DNA of 64,000 nt. Origin: Eurosta solidaginis. Its lineage: Eukaryota; Arthropoda; Insecta; Diptera; Tephritidae. Made by a program: the position numbers and the translations under genes. Each line of letters starts with the position of its first letter. The first letter of the stretch is position 1. This document shows, in pieces, positions 55,060 through 64,000 of the stretch. The notes beneath the pieces are model-generated. The model searched no databases. It was given only the letters and a program-made list of their open reading frames with translations, and was not told where the DNA came from. The stretch covers positions 255,378,978-255,442,977 of the forward strand of contig NC_090320.1 of NCBI RefSeq assembly GCF_040869045.1, read 5' to 3'.

Positions 55060-55225
55060 AATAAAACAAAAAAACCAAGTGTATAAATATTGTCCATACA
55101 GCGATTAAGTAAGAATGTCGAGAAGCTCTTGAGATTTACGAGTACTTCGAGACACGAGAATCTCGCGAGAAGTCGAGTTCTCGATTTCCCGGGTCTAGAA
55201 AATCTCGGTTGTTTTCGAGAAGAAA
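55060..55225 (+). repeat. partial direct copy of the TCTCGCGAGA element
   Basis: ATATTGTCCATACAGCGATT, then AATGTCGAGAAGC, GAGAATCTCGCGAGAAGTCG. It parallels 53995-54095 with substitutions. Confidence 0.65.
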
Positions 55226-56929
55226 TCGTAAGCTCTAGTACGAAAACATTATTGACGAGTTTTGATAAAAGTTACCACTGTTTGTTCCATGTCCGCTGCA
55301 ATGTACAGCACACATATTTCAATAGGAGGCTAACTCAAAACTCATAAATTTCGACGTTAAAATATCTCCAAGCTTCCGAGTTCATCATCCAGTCTTGCCA
55401 GAGAACTTCTTTTGTAAAAATTTAAATTTCACTGGCGCATATAGGGCATGTAGTGATTTTTTCGCAATTTCTGAACATCGAGATTCTTGGAGTTGATCGA
55501 TTTTTCAGCTAGATGTGCGATATGTTTCAAATTTAACCAATGCAAACCCGAACTTTCTAAATTTACCGATCACTACAGTATCTAGTGGCTTTGTCATAGG
55601 TTTAAAACTATGCTACATGTAGAACTCGACCGAACTTGCGTCTACTGCTTTGACTTACCGGTTAATCTGAGTCTTTCGGTTAAATAAGAACTTTTGATCC
55701 AAGAGTCTGTCAAAACAGGCTTAAAAGTGGAACAACTAGCACAGTTTTTAGACCTGCTAATCCCGACATAAATATGTTTAAGGGACTTATCTATTATCTT
55801 CGAAAAACTTTCGTAATAAAATATTATTATCGATTATCAAAAATATCCGTATTGGGGTATTGACATTGTTAAATTTTATAAGTAGGCAATTCACAAGTCT
55901 CCTTTTCGTCGTATGTAGTATACTTTAATCAAACTTTATATTGGAAACCTAGGAAATAACTCAAACCTTAAAATGCGATACTCTTGTGAATTGGCCATTG
56001 AAATCTCTTCCACAAATCAAAAAACTTGATTCAAACGTTGGCTGCCTGTCAATTTTGTTGCATACAATTATCATGCGCTTATTTACACTATTCAATTTTC
56101 AGAAGTTGATTTTTATATCGATCATGTAAATGGCTTTCATTTTATGTTATGATATCCATTTTGCGATAATCAAAGATAGATAAGATTTTACCCTACTTAT
56201 TAAGCCAAAGTCTTCGGCTGCAGTACTCAGATAATTAGTATATCAAAACCGAACATTCAGTTCGGCTTTGGTTCAAATTCACCTTCTGCTAGAAATTAAT
56301 CTTTCACCACCTAATTATTTATTCTTATCTAAAAAACATTCGCATTCCCTAATGTCTTAAATTGAACATTTGCTGCATCCCTATTATGCATATACATATG
56401 TATGTTACGGGTGTAAGAATGAGTAAAACTTTTTGACCGCATTTAAACGGAAGTAAAGTGGTTAAATGACGACAACGATGGCTTCAACGTTTAGCAGCAT
56501 AAATGCAAATTTGAAATTTGAATTTGTGGGAGAATAAGGTAAAAAATTATATTTCAAGATACGATATTCTATTAATTCAATGAAAATCACCAAATCCATT
56601 TAAAACCAAAGTAAAAAATATTTTGTGGATTGTGCGCATCTGCAATCACTTATATATTCCATTATGACCAATGGGCACCTAATTTTGTCGTCTTGAAGCA
56701 AAACACGTCAGTCATCTCTTAGTTTTGGTTCCCAGCGACGAAATTAAAAACCGGGAGACTCTTCTTTAGCCTAGGAAGAAGAAGCTTCCACTCTCATAGG
56801 CGGTTGTGGAAAGGACTACCTTGCTAGGCAGGCTTGCGATTTTTCATATACACATTTGCATAACACGACCCTAGCCAGTAAAGCCTTTAGGCTTTATACC
56901 CTAAACCAATGACTGACTCTCAAAGCACA
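55226..56929. other. no gene seen
   Basis: AT-rich, no frame of 60 codons beyond 55347, no repeat ends recognised. Confidence 0.5.
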
Positions 56930-57130
56930 ATTGCGCTCTCATTGCGTATGCAAAAGAGCAATCACATTTTAAATTTTGGAGAACTATGAATATGTCAAAC
57001 ATGTAAAGAATCCCGACATGAAACCAGCCATCTTTTTAGTTGTACTGTGGAAACAATGCGCCAATGTCACTATGGTCCAACCGTGTTGAAACTAGTTATT
57101 GGTTTTCCCTTAAAATATATCGATGAGAAT
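56930..57130 (+). pseudogene. jockey-like LINE C-terminal scrap
   Basis: With frameshifts: CKESRHETSHLFSCTVE near 57000-57050 resembles CNxSPHDTNHLFxC of the 28.4-kb LINE, and CACTATGGTCCAACCGTGTT mirrors that copy's 3' part. Confidence 0.5.
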
Positions 57131-57235
57131 TCATGAGTTATCACATTTATTAGAAAAGGGAGGTATTTGGTGTATGATCGATGTCTAAGAAATGTTTGAT
57201 ATATGGGCCTTGTCACCAAGCTCCATCTGGAAATG

Positions 57236-57545
57236 AGCATTTGAGCCTATTTCGGAATAATTTCGTAATTATTTTCGGATTCATGTTGCAGCAATCCCGT
57301 GATTATCTCTAGATTATTTCGGGGTTGTTCTCTGGATTGTTTCGGGACTTTTTCGGAATTATTTCACAAGCTTTTCGGGATTACTTATATCGGATCGATT
57401 TCTTAACCCTTATCGCGATCATTTCAGGTTTATTTTGGAACCACTTGGATATCACATCGGAACTATTTCTGGTACATTTCGGAACTATATCTGGATCATT
57501 AAGAGTCATTGGGACTATTTTCCCGACTATTTTTTGACGATTTTA
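57236..57545 (+). repeat. degenerate minisatellite, ATTTCGGGA-type units
   Basis: Irregular repeats of about 25-35 bp around GGATTATTTCGGGACTATTT. The frame 57325-57537 is a shadow. Confidence 0.65.
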
Positions 57546-58009
57546 AAACTGCTTTTGAGGTCATATCTATAGCTCGTGATATTCGATCAATCGATCAATA
57601 TTCGAATTATTCGAATACTCTCATATTAGATTTTCAGAACTCGATTTGTTAAAATGGAATAATTGTACATCTTCGATTATTCGAATAATCGTTACCGAAC
57701 GATTATTTGAATATTAAAATATATATACATAGGTAAACTTTAAGGATACAAACTCAGTATTTATCATTTTAAAACAATGTGTTTTCTACCCCCGAGCATC
57801 AGCAGCAGCGAAAAAAGAGCTCTGATGCTGCACCTGCTCTGAATATGAATAGAGTGTAGAGTAGAGCCATTGCATAAAAAGTGACGAGAGTTCACTGGCG
57901 GTGCCATGTTCATGTCGTTAGAACGCAGAAAATATTAAAATAGTAACAACTAACGATATGCTTTTTGGGCACAGCTATAGGGTAGGTGGAGCATGGTCTT
58001 CCGTGATAA
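57546..58009. other. no gene seen; separates two minisatellite blocks
   Basis: Contains TCGAATTATTCGAATA and CGATTATTCGAATAATCG palindromes near 57600-57710, then unrelated sequence. It looks like an insertion into one longer minisatellite. Confidence 0.4.
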
Positions 58010-58740
58010 TTTCGGGATCATTTGGTTACTCTCGGAAGGTTTTAGAGACTATTTCTGTGTCATTTGGGATGATTTTGTAGCTATTTTGGGATGGTGACTT
58101 GGGAACTCTTTCGAGGTTCTTCCTGGGTCATTCAGGTATCACTTTGGAGTAATTTCGGGATGGTTTTGTGAGCTACTTAAGGGTTATTTTAAGATCATTT
58201 GGGGGCTCGCCATGGTCATTTCGAGGTCAATTCCTGATAATTTTGGAAAATATTTCAAGATATTCCTGAGGCTATCTAGGGTTCACATCTTGGTAATATC
58301 GGAATGCTTTCGTCTACTATTTAGGGTCTTCTCGGGATCATTTTAAGATCAATTTGCGGCCACTTCGCGATGAAATTGGGGAATATTTCAGAGTACTTTC
58401 AGGTAATTTCTTGATCCTTCGAGCGTTGTTTGAGGATCACTTTAGGTTCTGCTTGTGCTTATTTTCCGAAGATTCATTTCGAGTATATTTTGGTATAATT
58501 TGGTATAATCTGGCGTAATTTCTTGATTATTTCTTATTTGCTTTTATATCAAATCTTTTTAGGATAATTTCGAAATGGTTTTGGGAGTTCTAATTCAGGA
58601 TGAGTTCGGGATAGTTCCGGAATCATATGGTGATAATTTCGGAACATTTGAAATTGAGTTTTGGGATGAATGTAGAATTTTTTCATAATATTTCGGACGA
58701 CTTGTGAATCGTATGCGGGATCGTAGATCATTTCTAGTTT
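58010..58740 (+). repeat. degenerate minisatellite, second block
   Basis: Same GGATCATTT(C/G)GGG-type units as 57236-57545, for example TTTCGGGATCATTTGG and TTTTGGGATGGT. The minus frame 58549-58755 is a shadow. Confidence 0.65.
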
Positions 58741-59794
58741 AACATAATATCGCATTCCGCGTTATCTAGCTAATTTGCCTGGGAGTGAGCGCAAATAAAT
58801 GGAAAGTTTAAGGAACTCAATTTAATGTGAAGTTGCTCCTTCAAAGGAGTGAACAACATTTCTGCTATTCCGTCAACTCTTTCCACCATAAATTTAACAC
58901 CGTGGCTTAGCTTACACTGTTTTTTTTTTTTCTTTTCTTCCTTTCTTACCTTATTACCTTGTTCCGATCATTCCTTATAGGGCGGTGACGCCAACTATGC
59001 ATTCCCGTTCGCGTAAACCAGCCGCATAGCGGCGAATATCTACACATAGAAAATTATACCCCACAAAATCCACCAACGCTCCAAAGCAATATGTATTATA
59101 GCCAACATTTCCTATGCCCTCATGCGTAATACGGATTTACATTCTTACATTTCTGTATTTTACATTCAAGTACGCATTTACCCCTCTTATTTAGTCGTAA
59201 GTATTAACTTAATAGGTATACGTATACATACATATATTCATGATTCTACTTTGCTATTTTGTATTCGATTGTGCATTTGACCTTTGTGGCCAAAGTCGCT
59301 GAAATCATTCGCTTAAAGTGTGCACTCAACTATGTCACGCTCATATAATTGATAAAATATGGCAAAACTTTGCACGTAATTCAAATGTTATGTGAATGCG
59401 CGCTTATTTTTGTGACGTAATTGTTCCAATTTTCACACAAGCAAAAACAGTGACTGGCACACAACGTCACACAAATACGCATAATTTTCGCCTGGCGGCA
59501 CACTTCAATTAAGTAGAACCTGCGAGTGAACTCAAACGTTTTGCAGATTAGCGTTTGTGTTTGGAATTCAAATTAGTTTTGGCTTCGTTGAGTGGCTGTG
59601 GCTTTAATTATTTCATATTTTTTTTTGATTTGTTTGGAAAAACTTCAAATATTTGATTTTGTGAAGTGGCTTAACCACTGTGTGTTTTATGATCTGTTAA
59701 ACTAGAAAAGTTTGTGAAAAAATCTTACTTCCAAAAACGCAGTTTCCTCTTTGGATATTTAATGACAACCAGTTGGAAATCGCTTTAGTAAGAC
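58741..59794. other. no gene seen
   Basis: AT-rich sequence without domain-like frames or RNA signals. Confidence 0.45.
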
Positions 59795-60530
59795 AGCTTT
59801 GGTTCTGAAATCGACTCCTTGTACCTTAGAATGGCATGCTGAACATTAGACTGGGTCGATTTATTAACCGATATCGCGCCATCGATTTTTCCATAGAATT
59901 TGGGCTCAGGAAAAAAAGTTCCACTACGCATACTCAATAAGAAAAAAATGGCGAAAGGGTAAATTTTTCGACCAAAACACTCCCCTAAACCCAAAAAAAT
60001 ATTTTTTTTTTCAATATTTTTTGTTTTGGTCGAAAAATTGACACTTTCGCCATTTTTTTTTCGCAGGCTCGAAGCCTATTTGTTTCGATATGCGTAGTGG
60101 AACTTTTTTTTCTGAGCCCAAATCCTATCGAAAAATCGGTGGCGCGATATCGGTTAACTTTCGTCCATACAAATCGACCCAGATTACAGAACATACATCC
60201 AGTAGATATTGCGGGAAAGGCGGCCGCGGCCCGGTCGTTGGTCAGGCTTCGTGATATGGGCTATGAGCTTTCTGACTTCGGACACTCTAGCCTTCTTCCC
60301 AGTTTCGCTTTTAACCCGGAAAAACCGGACTATTTTTGTCAAAAGCTAAATGTAAGCCGCAAGTTTAAGTTGGCTGATCACTGCAGTGTAATCCAAGCGG
60401 AAGTTGCTACGATTAAGGATGCGGCAGATGAAATGCTATCCAAAACTACTACAACTAGAGAATTTAACATCTACTCTGATAGCCAAGCGGATGTCAAGGC
60501 TTTGAGTTCAACAGAGCGGAACTGTTAAGT
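59795..60530 (+). pseudogene. LINE fragment (same family as 14.7 kb), split by a MITE
   Basis: 59795-59846 and 60195-60530 are LINE. The first piece matches the complement of about 22430-22500 and ends GAATGGCATGCTGAACAT. The second reads HPVDIAGKAAAARSLVRLRD, KLNVSRKFKLADHC, VIQAEVATIKDAADE and FNIYSDSQADVKAL, i.e. part of RNase H. It stops at 60528. This copy supplies the uninterrupted sequence of the errantivirus target in the 14.7-kb LINE. Confidence 0.8.
59839..60194. mobile_element. hAT-like palindromic MITE, copy C
   Basis: Element 59847-60186 (340 bp): ends TAGACTGGGTCGATTT and (inverted) TAATCTGGGTCGATTT. Candidate 8-bp duplications CTGAACAT (59839-59846) and CAGAACAT (60187-60194). 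Arms are complementary over most of their length (TTGGTCGAAAAATTGACACT against its mirror). Inserted in a LINE, which shows that the extra GAACAT was created by insertion. Confidence 0.85.
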
Positions 60531-60581
60531 CTGACCTAAATTAATTACTCAAGGTCAGCGACTATTTCAGAACCACCTACG

Positions 60582-60997
60582 ACTGAATCAGTTACCCCAG
60601 CGGGTTAGGGGATCAGAATATACCCGCGGTAGGTATGCCTGTCGTAAGAGGCGACTAAAATACCAGATCCAAGGGGCTGTGTAGCGCAACCCTTCAGGTT
60701 GCCAGCGCAATATATAGCTTCTCCAAACCCAATTGTCAACCTCACCTATCTGCGGCGAATCCTGTTTCACTAACAGACGAGGCTCTGGCGACCCCGAGCT
60801 CCTCATGGAACTTGGGGGTAGGGAGGGAGGGAATGGCCTGAAGGTTTAATGTGGCCACATAAATCGTTCCCGAGATGGTCGGGCTAGCACCTTAATGGTG
60901 CTATGGTACCGGAGCGTACCGGATTTGTATCCGGCGAAGGACCATCACATCGATAACACTCCCCTTATCGCTACAACAACAACAACTGAATCAGTTA
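60582..60997 (+). mobile_element. CAA-tailed retroposon, full copy with 13-bp target duplication
   Basis: ACTGAATCAGTTA occurs at 60582-60594 and 60985-60997. The 390-bp body starts CCCCAGCGGGTTAGGGGATC and contains GTATGCCTGTCGTAAGAGGC, GGGCTGTGTAGCGCAACCC and CCGAGATGGTCGGGCTAGCA. It ends TCGCTACAACAACAACA. There is no coding. It may be a SINE or the 3' UTR of a truncated LINE such as the CAA-tailed one at 28.7 kb. Confidence 0.85.
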
Positions 60998-61154
60998 AGA
61001 ACATGTTGAAAAGGTTTTCAAAGACAACAATTATCATTTCGTAGGACATTGCAATGTTAAAAGCACTTCGAGGAGATATAATTAGAACTAGTACTGTATC
61101 CTAATGAGATAGTTCTGCAATACTTCGGAAGTAGTTCGATTCGCTGCACGTATG

Positions 61155-61515
61155 TTACAAAGTCTGCCTCAGCGGGTTTGGAGACTTAGAATAATCACGT
61201 GGCAGGTATGCTTGTCCTAGATTCAAGGGGTTACCAACGCAATTTATAACTTCTCCAACCCAATTTTCAAACCCACCTACTCCTAAAAATTCTGTTTCTT
61301 TAACAGCCGATGCTCTGGCGCTCCCACATTCCTCATGGATCGTGGCCTAGAAGGTTTCATGTAGTCGTACTAAATCGCTCCTGAGATGGTCGAGCTAGTA
61401 CCTTAATGGTGCTTGTTGCCGGAACGGATCTGCACCCGGCAAAGGGCCGTCAACATCGATAACACTCCTCAAAAACCTTCGGGGTGTGTCATCGCTACAA
61501 CAATAACATCGACAA
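61155..61515 (+). repeat. CAA-tailed retroposon, diverged copy
   Basis: CCTCAGCGGGTTTGGAGACT, GGCAGGTATGCTTGTC, TAACAGCCGATGCTCTGGCG, GATGGTCGAGCTAGTACC and GTCATCGCTACAACAATAAC follow the full copy in order with indels. Lacks some internal parts. Confidence 0.75.
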
Positions 61516-61739
61516 CAACAATGTCCGAAAGTGTATTTTCGAACTTATCCCGTAAGAACTTTCAGAAGCTCAAACACTACAAGGCTTCACAGAGAAAATG
61601 AGGAACTCAACACTGGGGGTACCACTTCGTAATGCGGACTCAATCAGTACTGGATTCAGATTCAATAAGTTCACTATTCTTTTATATAAAGTAGTAGTGA
61701 GTTTATGTATGTTTGGATAGGCATCTGAACTTCACTTCT

Positions 61740-62095
61740 CAGCATTTTTTAGTTTGCGAAGAGCACTGTCTCCTCGTATTTGTAGGCACCCTTAATTTCC
61801 GTTGAAGCTGTTACAAAGCGTTTCGTGGCCCTCCGAAATCTCTACGAGTATTGCCCGTGAGGTAGAGCAGTGTTCTTGAGGTCTTTCGATCAATTTTCGT
61901 CGGTTGTTATATTTTTCATTGCCTTCAGGACGAAGAAGGTTAGACTAATCGGCTTAAGGGACCTTGTTAAAGAGTAGTTCTCCTTTCTCTGCTCAGCACA
62001 GTGGATATGTGGGCTACCAGCAAGTTGGCTCTTATGATCATAGCGATATGTGGAAACAGCTGAGGTCCCAAGGACCTTAAAGCCCATTTGGGCTA
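61740..62095 (-). pseudogene. LINE reverse transcriptase N-terminal scrap
   Basis: Minus-strand reading SLTRSLKPISLTFFVLKAM (compare RPISLTSFxLK of R1/jockey RTs) is followed, after a stop, by HGQYSQRF and TEIKGAYKYEETVLF. The last piece lies where LDIEGAF-like RT sequence would be expected. Broken and short. Confidence 0.5.
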
Positions 62096-62485
62096 GCGAA
62101 ATAATAACATATTATCAGATCAAAAGAGCTAAGTCACTGATGGAGAGGGAGAGAAACTTCCTCTACCAAAATTCGTTAACCTTACAAGCTCCCATGCGTC
62201 CACCTTACAAGCTTTAGCTTCTGATTATAAAGTTAAGAGGCTTCCTTCGTCTTTAAAGCCATTCGTAATCGAGGTCAAAAAGGAGAGAGAGCTCTCAAAG
62301 CAGCACGCAAATATTTGGATTTTCTTAAAATTGGGATTAAGCTTGTTAGACGGCTCATTCACAAGGTCGGACTTCATGGAACCATAGCAAGTGGGGTTGC
62401 CGAATAAATGTTTTACTCTTTCCTTCCTATTATTTCTTAAGAATTGTTTAGTCAGCTAACCAAGAAACCAAAAAAACCATCGAAT
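62096..62485. other. no secure gene
   Basis: A plus-strand stretch near 62230-62400 reads SLKPFVIEVKKERELSKQHA and on to a stop. It may be LINE ORF1 debris but is not identifiable. Confidence 0.3.
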
Positions 62486-62609
62486 TCGACTGCTGAGTGG
62501 AATATCACTCTATCTGGGTTGCCAGTTCGAAAAGTTTTTGATCTTTTTCGAAAACCCTTTCTCAGGATTTCATACAAAAACGTAGGTCGATATTCCACTC
62601 AGCAGTCGA
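62486..62609. repeat. 124-bp hairpin element with perfect 20-bp inverted ends
   Basis: TCGACTGCTGAGTGGAATAT (62486-62505) and its exact reverse complement (62590-62609), with an 84-bp loop containing further short inverted pieces (TTTTTCGAAAA-like). Probably a tiny MITE. Confidence 0.75.
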
Positions 62610-62834
62610 TATACAATTGACATCAGTAGTTCAAGAGGACATTAGTACAAAATATATAGTTTCTGAAGTCTAAAACAATGACATATTAAATTAAAAATGT
62701 GGGGTGAGCCAATTAAAATAAAAAAGTGATTTCAGCTCTTTTTAAATGGATCACTTTTAAGGTTTGACTTTTACAACTTTTTGTTAGCGTGGGCACCGAT
62801 CTAGTCTGTTAAACATTTGATCTCTTTTCGAACC

Positions 62835-63000
62835 CCCATTGGGTTAAAGGGCTTAGAGTATTGCCGCTGTATGCATGTCTTTCGTAAGAAGCGACTTCAA
62901 TCCACAAAGAAGGTGCTAGTACTGGATTCTTATTCGGCAAAGGACTGCCACCATCGAAAACATTCGTCTAACTACCGGATAGTATTGCGACTACAACAAT
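62835..63000 (+). repeat. CAA-tailed retroposon, decayed copy
   Basis: CATTGGGTTAAAGGGCTTAG, GTATGCATGTCTTTCGTAAG, GCAAAGGACTGCCACCATCG and TGCGACTACAACAATATG follow the full copy with a large internal deletion. Confidence 0.65.
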
Positions 63001-63311
63001 ATGTATCTCTTTTTCGTGCGAGTTTCCAATAGGATTGCTGCCACCTTCCCCATTTCCCACCACTAGTCGCAGCTCAGCTTGACGTGTTTTGTCTAATGTT
63101 TTAGCCTCTCATGGAACCCCTAGGAGCATTTGCATAGTTAACCTAAGTTGTTAATACTAATCGGATATCGAATCAAGTTTACCATTTGACCTAAACCACG
63201 GAAGTGTGGTTTCGAGCTAATTTATTTATTTATTTTTTTGGATTATTGTGTCGACCAGACACAAAGCGGTCGTCTACTAAGATAATATTAACATAAATTA
63301 ATGTTACAATT
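63001..63311. other. no gene seen
   Basis: No recognised feature. Confidence 0.45.
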
Positions 63312-64000
63312 AACAAGTAAGGAAGGCTAAGTTCAGGTGTAACCGAACATTACATACTCAGTTAAGAGCTGTGGAGACAAAGTAAGGGAAATCACCATGT
63401 TGTAAAAGGAACCTAGGGTAACCCTGGAATTTGTTTGTATGACATGTGTATCAAATGAAAGGTGTTAATGGGTATTTTAAAAGGGTGTGGGCCTTAGTTC
63501 TATAGTTGGACGCCTTTTCGAGATATCGCCATAAAGGTGGACCAGGGGTGACTCTAGAATTTGTTTGTACGATATGGGTATCAAATGAAAGGTGTTAATG
63601 AGTATTTTAAAAGGGCGCGGGCCTTAGTTCTATAGGTGGATGCCTTTTCGAGATATCGCCATAAAGGTGGGCCAGGGGTGTCTCTAGAATTTTTTTGTAC
63701 GATATGGGTATCAAATGAAAGGTGTTAATGAGTATTTTAAAAAGGAGTGGGCCTTAGTTCTATATGTGGACGCCTTTTCGAGATATCGCCATAAACGTGG
63801 ACCAGGGGTGACTCTAGAATTTATTTGTACGATATGGGTATCAAATGAAAGGTGTTAATGAGTATTTTAAAAGGGTGTGGGCCTTAGTTCTATAGGTGGA
63901 CGCCTTTTCGAGATATCGCCATAAAGGTGGACCAGGGGTGACTCTAGAATTTGTTTGTACGATATGGGTATCAAATGAAAGGTGTTAATGAGTATTTTAA
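63312..64000 (+). repeat. large noncoding dispersed repeat, 5' part, cut by window edge
   Basis: Head AACAAGTAAGGAAGGCTAAG, then GTGTAACCGAACATTACATA and CTCAGTTAAGAGC, followed by a regular array to the edge. Third copy of the family at 11.3 and 51.4 kb. Confidence 0.85.
63420..64000 (+). repeat. regular 130-bp tandem array
   Basis: TCTAGAAT recurs with a constant spacing of 130 bp from 63551-63560 through 63681-63690 and 63811-63820 to 63941-63950; an earlier unit has AACCCTGGAATTTGTTTGTA at 63420. Units are nearly identical (ATGGGTATCAAATGAAAGGT, CCTTTTCGAGATATCGCCAT), far more uniform than at 11.5 kb. Confidence 0.9.

Noticed and set aside
63420..64000. CRISPR-like regular array
   Set aside because: The whole 130-bp unit repeats without variable spacers, and it is a eukaryotic dispersed repeat with copies elsewhere in the window.

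Overview
This looks like gene-poor, repeat-dense, AT-rich DNA from a higher fly. Tephritid fruit flies are the best fit. That placement is inference: it rests on the types of non-LTR, LTR, SINE and MITE sequences present and on my recollection of tephritid repeats, not on a search. Only one host gene is supported: the 5' part of a mitochondrial-type malate dehydrogenase gene, running off the left edge on the minus strand (1-320). Almost everything else that can be named is a mobile element or its debris.

Layout. 1.06-3.2 kb: two copies of a repeat built on a 116-bp tandem unit, interleaved with inverted-repeat elements. 4.52-6.68 kb: a decayed Transib DNA transposon (the RAG1-related superfamily) with RSS-heptamer-like ends and CGGCG target duplications, itself split by a 660-bp TIR element. 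8.4-10.1 kb: a 5'-truncated LINE with a 14-bp target duplication. 11.3-14.1 kb: a large noncoding repeat carrying an 876-bp palindromic MITE. 14.7-22.6 kb: a LINE interrupted by a nearly complete gypsy/errantivirus-type element (gag, pol, env, two LTRs). 23-34 kb: decayed LINEs (RNase H-bearing, jockey-like and RTE-like), scraps of a CAA-tailed retroposon and pyrimidine-rich tracts. 34.3-36.1 kb: a 700-bp homopurine tract followed by an array of TTATCGAT-like motifs. 36-44 kb: a noncoding dispersed repeat, a CACTG-ended TIR element holding two tRNA-derived SINEs, a GC-rich island and an RTE tail. 45-64 kb: three palindromic hAT-like MITEs, more SINEs, another copy of the large noncoding repeat, minisatellite-like tracts, and a final copy of that repeat running off the right edge with a very regular 130-bp array.

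Insertion order can be read from the nesting. Several target duplications are visible by eye: 14 bp, 12 bp, 12 bp, 9-10 bp and 13 bp for retroposons, 8 bp for the hAT-like MITEs, 5 bp for Transib. The errantivirus-like element is the youngest large insertion seen: its LTRs differ by three substitutions plus one 113-bp indel. It has a canonical -1 frameshift heptamer at the gag end and one in-frame stop in pol. No operons, CRISPR arrays, rRNA or functional tRNA genes were seen.
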